Positions 34,174 to 43,035 are shown, numbered from the stretch's first letter. The stretch is DNA of 64,000 nt from CAVSWN01 sp963770995 (GCA_963770995.1 CAVYRS010000002.1:310001-374000); one strand, 5' to 3'. The notes: generated by a model from the sequence alone, not told the origin. A program made the numbers and translations.

Positions 34174-34300
34174 CAACCTCCGTCCCTCCCCCCAACCTCC
34201 GTCCCCGGCTGGGGGACGGAGGTTGGGCGGGGGACGGAGGTTCCGGGAGGGACGGAGGTTCCGGGAGGGACGGAGGTTCCGGGAGGGACGGAGGTTGGGG
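34174..34300. repeat. Two-arm simple-word hairpin (CCTCCGTCCC / GGGACGGAGG words)
   Basis: Left arm with two AACCTCCGTCCC words, loop GGCT, then GGGGGACGGAGGTT words repeated five times with GGGAGG spacers. The right arm is longer than the left, so only part can pair. Located between the secreted protein and the GlcG-like gene. Confidence 0.85.
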
Positions 34301-34306
34301 TAGAGT

Positions 34307-34741
34307 GTGCACGCCGACTTCAGGATGCTGCCCAATCCGTACGGCCCGGCCGTCACGATCGAGCACGCCAAGCGGGCGGCCGCCCCCGCGCTGGCCGAGG
34401 CGCGCAAGAACAACTGGCTCATGGCGGTGGCCGTCGCCGATCCGGCCGGCAACCTGGTCTATTTCGAGAAGATGGACGGCACGCAGCACGGCAGCGTGAA
34501 CGTCGCGATTGCGAAAGCGCGGTCGGCGGCGCTGTTCAAGCGGCCGACCAAAGCGTTTCAGGATACGCTGGCCGCGGGCGGCGAGGGACTTCGAATTCTG
34601 AAGATCGATCTCGCCGTGCCCGTCGAGGGCGGCGAGCCGCTGATCGTGAACGGCCAGATCGTCGGCGCGATTGGCGTGTCGGGCGGAACCAGCCAGCAGG
34701 ACGGACAATGCGCGAGGGCCGGCGCCGATGCGCTGACATAG
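34307..34741 (+). CDS. GlcG/HbpS family heme-binding protein
   Basis: 144 residues from GTG 34307, which directly follows the GGTTGGGG end of the repeat. Family marks: AAAPALAEARKNNWLMAVAV, DPAGNLVYFEKMD, AIAKARSAALFKRPTKAF, GGEPLIVNGQIVGAIGVSGG and QDGQCARAGADAL. Most homologues carry a signal peptide; this reading has none, so the repeat may have displaced the original start. The FAD oxidoreductase gene follows by four bases. Confidence 0.87.
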   Translation: MHADFRMLPNPYGPAVTIEHAKRAAAPALAEARKNNWLMAVAVADPAGNLVYFEKMDGTQHGSVNVAIAKARSAALFKRPTKAFQDTLAAGGEGLRILKIDLAVPVEGGEPLIVNGQIVGAIGVSGGTSQQDGQCARAGADALT

Positions 34742-34745
34742 CCAT

Positions 34746-36053
34746 ATGAGAAGACGAGACCTTCTGAGGGACGCGAGCCTCGCGCTCGCGGGATTCGGCG
34801 TCAGCGGCTGCGCGAAGCTCGCACCCAATCACACGCGCGCGCGCGGCCGCAGCGCGGCGGCCCGGCCGCTGCGTCCGGTGAATCTTGCGCCGGTGATCGC
34901 CTCATGGGATCGCGTGATTCGAACCACGGTCGGTCTGCGCCCGCACCGCCCCTCGGGGTTCGTGCTCCGCGCCGACCGCCTCGACGACAAGACGCTGATC
35001 CACAACTACGGACATGGCGGCGCGGGGATGTCGATCGCCTGGGGCACGGGCGCGATGGCCGCCGACCTCGCGCTGCAACATCAGGATCGCCGCGTGGCGG
35101 TGCTGGGCTGCGGCTCGCCCGGACTCACCGCCGCACGCCAGCTTCAGCGTCGCGGCTTCAAGGTCACCATTTACGCGATGTCGATCCCGCCCGACACGAC
35201 GTCGAACATGTCGATGGCGGGCTACACGCCGGTTTCAGGACTGGTGTCGAACGACCGGCGATCGGCCGCGTGGGACGCGCAGTTCAGGCAAGCCGCGGAG
35301 ATTTCGTATCGCCAGCTCCAGTTGATGGTTGGCGCGGGCTACGGCGTCTACTGGCAGGACGGCTACAACGCGACGGACAATCCGGATGCGCAGCAGGGCG
35401 GCGGCGGAGGTGGTGGCGACAACAGCGATCTTCTTCCTGACCATCTCCGCTCCAGTCAGGACCGCGAGGTGCTTGGACCGGGCGAGCATCCGTTTCCGAC
35501 GAAGTACGCGATCCGGCGATCCAACCTCCGGATCGAGCCGTCGATCTATCTCGATGCGCTCGTGCGCGACGTTCTCCGCTACGGCGGACGCATCGTGATC
35601 CAAAAGTTCGTGACGCCGCGCGATTTGATGTCGATCTCCGAGCCGATCATCGTCAACTGCACCGGCCTGGGATCGAAGGCGCTCTTCAACGACGAGGAGC
35701 TCGTGCCGGTGAAAGGCCAGCTCACGGTCCTCGTGCCGCAGACCGACGTCACTTACAGCGCATCGGGACGTCCGCCGGGCGCTCCGCCACCGACGCCAGG
35801 GCAACAGGGCGGAGGCGGAGGTGGAGGCGGCGCGAGCATGAACGCGCGCAGCGACGGACTGGTCATCGGCAACATGATGGAGCGCGGCAACTGGTCGTTG
35901 GACGTGAACGAAGAAGTGCGTCAGCGCAACGTCGACGCGGCGATCAAGTTCTTCTCGGCGATGCGTCCGGGCACACCGGGCGTGGCACTCACACGGTGGG
36001 AGCCGCGCGCGGCTGCGCCGAGCCTGGAAAGCTTCTTCGACTTGGAGTCATGA
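34746..36053 (+). CDS. FAD-dependent D-amino-acid-oxidase-like oxidoreductase, exported
   Basis: 435 residues. Tat/lipoprotein-type leader MRRRDLLRDASLALAGFGVS then GC. FAD-binding Rossmann motif VAVLGCGSPGLTAARQLQRR at ~115-135 (GxGxxGL), with LIHNYGHGGAGMSIAWGTG before it, as in DAO proteins where the C-terminal sequence is permuted or duplicated. IVNCTGLGSKALF is the second FAD contact. Two unusual Gly runs (QQGGGGGGGDNS and QQGGGGGGGGASMN) interrupt loops. Function is likely oxidation of a D-amino acid or amine; substrate unknown. Translation is likely coupled to the GlcG-like protein. Confidence 0.8.
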   Translation: MRRRDLLRDASLALAGFGVSGCAKLAPNHTRARGRSAAARPLRPVNLAPVIASWDRVIRTTVGLRPHRPSGFVLRADRLDDKTLIHNYGHGGAGMSIAWGTGAMAADLALQHQDRRVAVLGCGSPGLTAARQLQRRGFKVTIYAMSIPPDTTSNMSMAGYTPVSGLVSNDRRSAAWDAQFRQAAEISYRQLQLMVGAGYGVYWQDGYNATDNPDAQQGGGGGGGDNSDLLPDHLRSSQDREVLGPGEHPFPTKYAIRRSNLRIEPSIYLDALVRDVLRYGGRIVIQKFVTPRDLMSISEPIIVNCTGLGSKALFNDEELVPVKGQLTVLVPQTDVTYSASGRPPGAPPPTPGQQGGGGGGGGASMNARSDGLVIGNMMERGNWSLDVNEEVRQRNVDAAIKFFSAMRPGTPGVALTRWEPRAAAPSLESFFDLES

Positions 36054-36144
36054 AATTGCAGGATTGCAGAATGGCAGGACTGTAGGATTGCAATTGAACA
36101 ATTCAATCCTGCAAACCTGCAATCCAGCAATCCTGCAATTTCCT
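36052..36144. repeat. Two-arm simple-word hairpin (TTGCAGGA / TCCTGCAA words)
   Basis: Left arm GAAATTGCAGGATTGCAGAA with variants, loop near 36090-36105, right arm CAATCCTGCAAACCTGCAAT with variants. Lies between the converging FAD oxidoreductase and beta-propeller genes and could terminate both. Confidence 0.85.
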
Positions 36145-37498
36145 ACTGCAGCACAACGGTGACGTTGCGTTTCGGAACAGCCCCGACCGGAATGCGCGTC
36201 ACTTCTTTCATCGTCGCGACGTCCACGACCGAAACGTCGTTCGTCACCGGGTTGGCCACGTAGGCGGTTTTGCCGTCTGGCGTGAGCGTCACCCAGCCGG
36301 CGCCCTTGCCGCCGAGCTCGGCGCCTCCCAGCGGCTTCAAGTCGGGCAACGAGTACCAGGTACAGGTGATTGTTCAAGCGGCTGCAGACGACGAGCGTCT
36401 TGCCGTCTGCGGTGACGGCCATGCCGTGAGACGGATCCGACCCTTGCGGCACGGTCGCCTTGCCGGGCGGAAGATCGGGATTCTTGATCCGGGCAATCTC
36501 GCGGCGGGTCGAGAAATCCACGACCGCGAATCCGTTGAAGCCGGTGAGCTGCACGAAAATCCATTTCGTGGATCCGTCCGGATTGGTGTTGAACGTCATC
36601 GGCCGGATTCCCAAGTCCATTTCGAGCACCCACGCCGGCTCTTCAGTCCGGGCGTCGATCACGTTGATCGTCTTCCCCGGGATTGAGCCGGCGACGACGA
36701 ACTTGCCATCCGGTGTCACGTACGCGTTGTGAATGGTCCCCTTCGTTGGAATCGTCTTCACGCGCTGAAGTGATCCGGTGTCGATGACATCCACGCCGCC
36801 AGGCGCCTGAGCGATGCCGACGTACACGCGCCGGCCGTCGCGGCCGACGGCCATGTTGTTCGGATGGCCGCTGAGGGGGATGCGTTTGACGACCTCGAAG
36901 GTCCTCCCGTCGGCGACATCCAGCGTGCTCTGGGCTTCGTCGCTCACGTAGATGCGGCTGCCGTCAGGCGCGACGCCGGCGCCGTGACCCGCCTCGATGC
37001 CGGTGATCGTGCCGACGACCGTGTTCGTGGCGGGATCGATGATGTGAACGTTGTCGCCGGCGGCGTTGGTCTGGATGATCCGCACTTTCGTCGCCGTCGA
37101 ATCCGTCCGTCCAAGCACCCACGCCTTCAGCGTCTGCCATTCCGGATCGCTCTGCGAGCGCCAGTGCTTGCCGCCGTTGTGATAGAAATCGCCGCCCGCC
37201 GGCTCGGCGAGCGGATGGACCAGGAGCCGGCTTTGGGCGCTGCCGGGCACGACGACCCGAGAGACCGCCGCGAAGTTCTTCCGCGACTGTTCCTCGGTCC
37301 ACGTCGCCGTTCCCGGGGTGAGCGGCTCCAGTCGCAGCGGCGTGCCGCCGTGTGGCAGGCACGCACCGCGCGTGGCCGGCGCGCTTGGCGAGAAGATCGG
37401 CTGACGCGGGTCTTGTAGAACTCGTAGTCGAGCGTTTGCGCGGACGCGATGGACGACAGCCCCAGAAGCAGCGCCAACGCCGTGGCGGGAGCACGCAT
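36143..37498 (-). CDS. YVTN/cytochrome-D1-like beta-propeller protein with N-terminal cytochrome-like region, frameshifted
   Basis: Starts at ATG 37498 with AGGAGG upstream. Signal peptide MRAPATALALLLGLSSIASA, then LDYEFYKTRV. A stretch with KRAGHARC and GGTPLRLEPL looks like a cytochrome-c-type domain whose CxxCH is broken by at least two indels near 37340-37420. The main body is a seven-bladed YVTN propeller (DNVHIIDPATNTVVGTITGI, SRIYVSDEAQSTLDVADG, TPDGKTAYVANPVTNDVSVV). A further single-base insertion near 36360 splits the last blade. About 450 residues when repaired. It follows the PQQ dehydrogenase and cytochrome genes, pointing to a periplasmic electron-transfer role. Confidence 0.75.
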
Positions 37499-37521
37499 CG
37501 GAACCTCCTGACTATTCACGT

Positions 37522-37575
37522 CGTAGGGGCGGACCCACGTGTCCGCCCGGGCCGACACATGGGTCGGCCCCTACG
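37522..37575. repeat. Inverted repeat CGTAGGGGC...GCCCCTACG
   Basis: 54 bp with outer arms CGTAGGGGC/GCCCCTACG and two inner hairpins (CGGACCCACGTGTCCG and CCGACACATGGGTCGG). Resembles the GTACGTGGGG family in design. Between the PQQ dehydrogenase and propeller genes. Confidence 0.75.
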
Positions 37576-37576
37576 T

Positions 37577-39307
37577 TCATTCCCGTAGACCGAACACACA
37601 GAGCGAGAGACCCGAGATCGTCGCGACGTATTGTTCGCCGTCCACCTCGTAGGTGATCGGCCCGTTCACGATCTGCGATCCCAGACTGGCTTTCCAGAGC
37701 AGCGTACCGGTTTTCGCGTCGAGCGCGTGGAAGTAGCCTTCGCGCCCCCCGGTGAACAGCAGATCGGAGGCGGTTGTCAGGATCCCGCTGTCGGTCACGT
37801 CCGTCATCGGGAATCGCCACTTCGTTTCGCCGGTGGTCGCGTCGATGGCGAGGACGGCGCCGGTGGCGGCGGCTTCCGTCCAGTTGTTGATCGGACCTCG
37901 CCGCAGTCCCGGCGCCGGCGCGCCCGGCACAGCGACGTGCGGCCGATTGGCGCCACCGCCAAAGTTGCGGCCTTCGGTGTACTCCACCGGCGTGCCGCCG
38001 AACACCGTCGCGTAGTTTTCCCACGCCGGCACATAGAACATGCCGGTGCGCGGGCTGTATGACGGCGAATACCAGTTCGTGCCGCCTTGATTGCCCGGCC
38101 AGGTCGGCTGCCCGGCCGGCTGCACGGTCTGATTCGGCCGTCCCTTTTCGTCGAACGTGCTCATCCAGTTGACCTTCACGAACGGCTTGCCGACCAGGAA
38201 CCGGCCCGTCGCGCGCTCGAGCACGTAGAAATTGCCGTTGCGGTTGGCCCACAACATCGCCTTGAGCGGGCCGCCGTTCCATGTGATGTCCGCAAGGATG
38301 GGCACCTGCACCGAGTCGTAGTCGTAGCGATCGTGCGGCGTGAACTGATAGTGCCACCGCAGCCGGCCGGTGTCGGCGTCGAGCGCAACGACGGAGTCGG
38401 TGTAGAGATTGTCGCCGGGCCGTTGATCCGCGTTCCAGTCCGGACCGGCGTTGCCGACGCCCCAGTAGGTGAGGTTGAGCGACGGATCGTACGAACCGGT
38501 CACCCAGATCGATCCGCCGCCGTGCTTCCACGCTTCGGAATCACAGTACGTGGACTGCCCCGGCGGACACGGCGCCCAGGTCTCGAACCCGGCCTCGCCG
38601 GGACCGGGAATCGTGTAGAAGCGCCACGCTTCTCTCCCGGTCTTCGCGTCGTAGGCCGCGACGAATCCGCGAATCCCGTACTCGCCGCCGCCGACGCCGA
38701 CCACAATCTTGTCCTTGACGACGAGCGGGGCGTGCGTCAGGGAATAGCCGGACTCGGCTTGAGCGACGCGCGTTTTCCACAACGGGCGCCCGGCCTTGGC
38801 ATCGATGGCGATCAGGTAGGCGTCGAGCGTGCCCATGTACAACGTGTCGCCGAGGATCGCGAGGCCGCGATTGTTCGCGCCGCAGCACACGAGCAGAGTG
38901 GGCGACAGCGTGTGGCGGTAGATCCAGAAGACCCGGCCCGTTTTCGCGTCGAGCGCGACGACCTCGTTCGGCCGCTGCGTCAGGTACATGACGCCGTCGA
39001 CGACCAGCGGCGACGTCTGCCAGGCGCCGACCGCGGCGCCCTGATACATCCACTTCAGCTCGAGATTCTTGACGTTGGCCGGTGTGACCTGACTGAGCAG
39101 GCTGTGCCGCGTGCTGAAGTAGTTGCCCGAGTACATCAGCCAGTTGCGCGATTCCTGCGCCGCGTTCACGAGCCGCTCGGAGCTCACTTGCGCGAGCGCG
39201 CGATACGAACTCAGAGCCGCCAGGCAGAGGCAAGTCAGAAGTACGAAGTCAAAAGTGCGTCCTCTCCTGACTTCAGACTTCAGACTTCGTACTTGTGGAC
39301 CCGTCAT
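37577..39307 (-). CDS. PQQ-dependent (quinoprotein) alcohol dehydrogenase-like protein
   Basis: 576 residues. Eight-bladed quinoprotein propeller: NWLMYSGNYFSTRHSLLSQV start, the vicinal Cys pair in LLVCCGANNRGLAI that stacks on PQQ, tryptophan-docking-like repeats (VVALDAKTGRVFW, IAIDAKAGRPLWKT, AAYDAKTGREAWRF, AIDATTGETKWRF), and YWGVGNAGPDWN and HDRYDYD near the active site. ATG 39307 lies two bases after the cytochrome stop, with AAGGACGG upstream. The N-terminal leader's hydrophobic core (FVLLTCLCLAAL) is encoded by the repeat hairpin 39229-39299. Oxidises an alcohol or aldehyde in the periplasm and passes electrons to the cytochrome c encoded just upstream. Confidence 0.9.
   Translation of the reverse strand: MTGPQVRSLKSEVRRGRTFDFVLLTCLCLAALSSYRALAQVSSERLVNAAQESRNWLMYSGNYFSTRHSLLSQVTPANVKNLELKWMYQGAAVGAWQTSPLVVDGVMYLTQRPNEVVALDAKTGRVFWIYRHTLSPTLLVCCGANNRGLAILGDTLYMGTLDAYLIAIDAKAGRPLWKTRVAQAESGYSLTHAPLVVKDKIVVGVGGGEYGIRGFVAAYDAKTGREAWRFYTIPGPGEAGFETWAPCPPGQSTYCDSEAWKHGGGSIWVTGSYDPSLNLTYWGVGNAGPDWNADQRPGDNLYTDSVVALDADTGRLRWHYQFTPHDRYDYDSVQVPILADITWNGGPLKAMLWANRNGNFYVLERATGRFLVGKPFVKVNWMSTFDEKGRPNQTVQPAGQPTWPGNQGGTNWYSPSYSPRTGMFYVPAWENYATVFGGTPVEYTEGRNFGGGANRPHVAVPGAPAPGLRRGPINNWTEAAATGAVLAIDATTGETKWRFPMTDVTDSGILTTASDLLFTGGREGYFHALDAKTGTLLWKASLGSQIVNGPITYEVDGEQYVATISGLSLCVFGLRE
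39229..39299. repeat. Two-arm simple-word hairpin inside the PQQ dehydrogenase signal-peptide region
   Basis: Left arm AAGTCAGAAGTACGAAGTCA, loop near 39262-39270, right arm CTGACTTCAGACTTCAGACT followed by TCGTACTTGT. The same words occur at 9853-9893. It covers residues ~3-28 of the PQQ dehydrogenase. Confidence 0.85.
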
Positions 39308-39309
39308 CG

Positions 39310-40101
39310 TTACCGTCCTTGCAGCGAAAGCAGATACGCGAGGAGGTCGGCGAGCTCGCCGGCGCTCAGATCCTTGAACGCCGGCATCGTCGACGTCGTG
39401 AGGACTGTGTATTCACGGAGATCGGCCTTCGTCAACGACAGCAGCCGTTCCTGGTCGTCGATGAGTTGAACGGTGTAGGTGTCCTCGTTGAGCCGGCGCC
39501 CGGTGATGGTCTTCCCATCGCGGGTGACCGCTCGCACCGGCCGGTTGATCGGCATCATCTGGCTGGTGGGTTCGAGCAGCGATCGCTGCAGCGACCCGGC
39601 GCTGCGGACGGCCCCGATGTCACTCAGATCCGGGGCGACGCGCGAGCCCTGGCCGTCGATGCGATGACACCGGAGACAGCCCTTGCTGTCGACGAGGGCG
39701 CGGCCGCGGGTCCGATCGCCCGCCTTCACGGCCGCCGGATCGAACGAGTTCATGTTGCGGATGTACGCGATGACCCCGTCCCGCTCGGCGGAACTGAGCC
39801 TGAACCCGTTCATCCCGGTTCCCGGCAGGCCGTTCAGGATCACGGCTGCGAGCGCCTGATCAGTGGCCGCGCTGCGGAACTTGCCGCTGCGCAGGTCGAG
39901 GCCGCCGACGCCGTCGCCGGTCGGGGCGTGACAAGTCGCGCACTGCGCGGCATAGACCTGCGCGCCGAACGCGATGTCAACCTGAGAGTATTGAAGACCT
40001 TGAGCGGGCGACGGGGTCTGCGCGGACAAACCGAGAACGCCAACGCAAAGGACGCAAAGGACGCAAAGGACGCAAAGAGAGCTCGACTTTGGGGTCGACA
40101 C
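39310..40101 (-). CDS. Di-heme cytochrome c with repeat-encoded signal peptide
   Basis: About 263 residues from GTG 40101 (GAGG five bases upstream; GTG 40128 is an alternative). The signal core is LCVLCVLCVLCVGVLGLSA, three to four copies of LCV encoded by a 9-bp tandem repeat at 40043-40078. Two heme c motifs: CATCHAPTGDG (with VYAAQ before it) and CLRCHRIDGQG. Axial Met candidates are in LPGTGMNGF and TMPAFKDLS, and the C-terminal DLLAYLLSLQG helix is typical. Probably the electron acceptor of the PQQ dehydrogenase that follows by two bases. Confidence 0.86.
   Translation of the reverse strand: MSTPKSSSLCVLCVLCVLCVGVLGLSAQTPSPAQGLQYSQVDIAFGAQVYAAQCATCHAPTGDGVGGLDLRSGKFRSAATDQALAAVILNGLPGTGMNGFRLSSAERDGVIAYIRNMNSFDPAAVKAGDRTRGRALVDSKGCLRCHRIDGQGSRVAPDLSDIGAVRSAGSLQRSLLEPTSQMMPINRPVRAVTRDGKTITGRRLNEDTYTVQLIDDQERLLSLTKADLREYTVLTTSTMPAFKDLSAGELADLLAYLLSLQGR
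40043..40078. repeat. Tandem repeat (ACGCAAAGG)x4
   Basis: Four 9-bp units, the last differing by one base. Encodes the hydrophobic core of the cytochrome c leader on the minus strand. Confidence 0.9.
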
Positions 40102-40265
40102 GGCCTCGGCGTTCTTATGACCGTCCACATGGCCGGACTTGTACCTGATGTGCCGCGAAGTTGTCCAGCTTCCGCCTTCGCTCGCGGATCTCTGCCGCGA
40201 GCTTCGGCGAGACTTCGATGCGAGTGTTCGCACGCCGCTTGCACCTCCCGGGTCGAGGGGGCTCC

Positions 40266-40679
40266 ATGGCTGACCTGTTCATGCTCGGCCGCCTGATATT
40301 CGGCGGCTTTTTCCTCTACAGCGGCGTTCACCATTTCCTCGACGTGCAGGCGATGGCGCCGTACGCGGGCTCCAAGGGCGTTCCAATGCCTGAAGCCGCG
40401 ATCCTGTTCACCGGGCTGCTGCTCCTCGCGGGTGGGCTCTCGATAATCCTGGGGCTCTGGCCGCACGTCGGCGCCGCGTGCATCATCTTGTTTCTCGCTG
40501 GGGTCACGCCGGCGATGCACAACTTCTGGACTGTCAGCGATCCCGCGCAGCGGATGATGGAAATGGGAAACTTCATGAAGAACACGGCCCTGATGGGCGG
40601 CGCGTTCATGTTGTTCGGGGTGCCGACGCCGTGGCCGTATAGCGTCGAATCGCGTCTGCGCCGCAGGATCGGAGCGTGA
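40266..40679 (+). CDS. DoxX family membrane protein
   Basis: 137 residues from ATG 40266. Four membrane segments: residues ~5-24, ~45-65, ~70-88 and ~105-122. Family marks GRLIFGGFFLYSGVHHFLD, AILFTGLLLLAGGLSIILGL, HNFWTVSDPAQRMMEMGNFM and KNTALMGGAFML. DoxX-like proteins are small membrane proteins linked to quinone redox or stress; the specific role is unknown. Confidence 0.88.
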   Translation: MADLFMLGRLIFGGFFLYSGVHHFLDVQAMAPYAGSKGVPMPEAAILFTGLLLLAGGLSIILGLWPHVGAACIILFLAGVTPAMHNFWTVSDPAQRMMEMGNFMKNTALMGGAFMLFGVPTPWPYSVESRLRRRIGA

Positions 40680-40716
40680 AAACCCGCCGCGCCCATAGCG
40701 CTTTAGGATCGGCGTA

Positions 40717-40797
40717 GTACGTGGGGTCCGCCTTTATGCGGACCTACAGCGAAGGCGACCGTCGGTGTAGGTCCGGCTAAAGCCGGACCCCACGTAC
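40717..40797. repeat. Inverted repeat GTACGTGGGGTCCG...CGGACCCCACGTAC, copy B2
   Basis: Second copy of the element at 12208-12272, with the same ends and inner CCGCCTTTA/CCGGCTAAAGCCGG words but a longer centre (about 81 bp). Between the converging DoxX and amidohydrolase genes. Confidence 0.85.
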
Positions 40798-40819
40798 GAC
40801 GAGTCCGGCTCTCAACGCT

Positions 40820-42257
40820 CTAATTACCTCGTGCGCGGACGGGCCGCCCGGGAAACGTCGACGGCAGGAGCTGTCCGTCACGCACGACGGGGACGCCGTT
40901 CACGAGCACGTGCCGCACGCCGACTGAGTACCTGCGCCGGCCGCTCATAGGTGGCGCGGTCCGCGATCGCGCGCGGATCGAAGATCGTGACATCGGCGTC
41001 GGCGCCGACGCTGACGCGGCCCTTGCGGATCATCTCGGGCACACGGCGCTCCAGCCGCCTCGCCGGCATCAGCGTCATCTTGCGAATCGCGTCCAGCAGC
41101 GGCAGGACCTTCTGGTCGCGAACATACGGCCCAAGAATCCGCGCGAACGTCCCGGCGGTTCGTGGATGCTGAGGCTCGCCGGGCGTGTTGTTCCCGTCGC
41201 TCGCGATCATCGTCATCGGATCCGCGAGGCCGGCGCGCACGTTCTCTTCGGTGTTCCCGAACCTGATGACCATCCCGCCGGTCTTGCGGTACTTGGCAAA
41301 CGTCTCCCTGGTCAGCCGCTCGCCGGTCGCCGGCCACAACATCGTCTGAAACTCCGCGTCCGACAGGCGCTCCCAGTCGGCGTAGAGCGCCGAGTCAATC
41401 AACGTGGCGCTCGCCGTGTACGGATACATCTCCGTCGTCACGTCGACGCCCCTGGCGCGCCCTTCGCGAACCTCGCGGAGAAGCTCGGGTGTCTGCGCGT
41501 GCACGATATGGAGAGATGCGCCGGTCTCGGCGGCCAATCCGACCGCTTCGCGAACGCCCTCCCCGCCGCCGCGGACGTGCACATGGGCCGGCGCCCGGTG
41601 CCGGCTGGCGATCCTGAACATCTCGATCAGCTCCGCGCGCGACGCCGCGGGCGTATACGCCAGACCAAAGCCGACGGCGAGGGCGCCTTTCCGCATTCCC
41701 TCCTCGACGCGGCGGGCGATCTGCGCGAGCTCGGCCTCGGACGCCGCGCGCGACATGGCCGGACCAGTCGGCACGAACTCGCCCGCGTCGCCCATGACGG
41801 CCATGCGGACCGGCGCGTGGCCGGCGCTGACGCCGTGGTTGACGAGGGATCGGTTCCGTCGATTGGCATACCAGGCGTCGACGTCCGAAGTGCCGATCTC
41901 GAGTTCGAACGCGCTGGTCACGCCGTCCATCACCTTGAAGGCGTAGTTCACCTCGTTGATCGGTACCCGACCGTGCTGATGGAGGTCGATGAAGCCGGGC
42001 GCCACGACGAGGCCGGTCGCATCGATCGTCGTCGTCCCCTGGAGCGCCTCGGCGGACACGGCCTCGATCCGCTCGCCGCGGACGCCGACCTGTCGGATCG
42101 CATCCAGCCCAGACTCCGGATCGATCACCCGGCCGTTCGCGATCACGATGTCGAATGGCCGAGCCCGTTGTTCGCTCGCCTGGTACACGTGTCCGACAGC
42201 CGGCAGACCGACTACAAAGATCGTGAGGGCGATGACGATTCGATGTTTTCGGTCCAC
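40820..42257 (-). CDS. N-acyl-D-amino-acid deacylase-type amidohydrolase, exported, frameshifted near 3' end
   Basis: About 478 residues from GTG 42257 (GGAG seven bases upstream). Signal peptide VDRKHRIVIALTIFVVGLPA. Amidohydrolase core: DIVIANGRVIDPESGLDAIR, metal motif APGFIDLHQHG (HxH), a Glu in VTSAFELEIGTSDVDAW in the position of D-aminoacylase ligands, HVHVRGGG, LHIVHAQTPELL, and MTMIASDGNNTPGEPQHPRT with the conserved Asp. An extra base near 40931 moves the last ~35 residues (YSVGVRHVLVNGVPVV) to another frame, ending at TAG 40820. It probably hydrolyses N-acylated D-amino acids in the periplasm. Confidence 0.83.
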
Positions 42258-42346
42258 TGCACGCTCCGGTGGTTTCCCGATAACTGATTGATGTCGATGA
42301 TATGCCGACCTAGCGGGATCAAGAGACGGGCCGGGAGGGGTTTCTT

Positions 42347-42587
42347 GCCACAGAGGCACCGAGTCACAGAGGGCGCGCTGAAGAAGATTCGGCGGGCCCG
42401 GCCTGCAACGCAGGCCGGCTGGACCAATCGGATCGGGACGAAACACGAGCGCGCTTTAGATCGGCGAGGCGTTCGTGTTCCGTCCCGACTCCGATTGGCC
42501 GCGCCGCTTCGCGGCGGCCCGCCGAATACGGAGCGCGCCTTTGCGCCGCGCTTACTCTGAAGCTCCGTGTCCCTGTGACTCTGTGGC
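42347..42587. repeat. Long imperfect hairpin (~240 bp) between amidohydrolase and SUF operon
   Basis: Ends GCCACAGAG and CTCTGTGGC; inner matched blocks are GTCACAGAGG/CCTGTGAC, GATTCGGCGGGCC/GGCCCGCCGAAT, CCAATCGGATCGGGACG/CGTCCCGACTCCGATTGG and AACACGA/TCGTGTT, with the apex near 42460. No gene fits inside. It may be a MITE-like element or a structured RNA, and it fills most of the 375-bp gene-free stretch 42258-42632. Confidence 0.75.
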
Positions 42588-42632
42588 TGGAATTCGTGGG
42601 TCCGATCGCAGCGGGACAGCAAGGACTGGGAT

Positions 42633-43035
42633 TCAGAACATCCCGAGCTGGAGCTTCGCGGCGTCCGACATCCGATCCTGTCCCACGGCGGCTCCCAGAC
42701 GACGTCGACCTTGACGTCGGTGACGCCGGGAACCTCCGCGACGCGATTCTTGACTTCGACCGGCAGGGTCTGCGCCGCCGGGCAGGCCGGCGCGGTCAGC
42801 GTCATGCGAATGCCGACGACGCCCGTGCCGTCGACGATGATGTCGTAGATCAGACCGAGCTCGTAGATGTTGACCGGAATCTCCGGGTCGAACACCTTCG
42901 AGAGCGCTGCGACGATCTGCGGGCGGAGCGCGTCGGCCGCGCCGGGTCGTTCACCATGCCCGCCGTCTGGAGCTCGTCCGGCGTCTGAGCAGGCGGCGCG
43001 ATCCGGCGGGTCTGAATGACGGGAATCGTCTTCAT
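42633..43035 (-). CDS. sufT: MIP18/DUF59-type SUF system protein (SufT-like), frameshifted
   Basis: About 130 residues. ATG 43035 (MKTIPVIQTRRIAPPAQTPD), overlapping the sufU TGA. The DUF59 core reads VFDPEIPVNIYELGLIYDII, MTLTAPACPAAQTLPVEVKN with the conserved Cys, and VVWEPPWDR, ending KLQLGMF at TGA 42633 after frame repair. Breaks lie near 42940 and 42685. Last gene of the SUF operon; acts in iron-sulfur cluster maturation or targeting. Confidence 0.8.
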
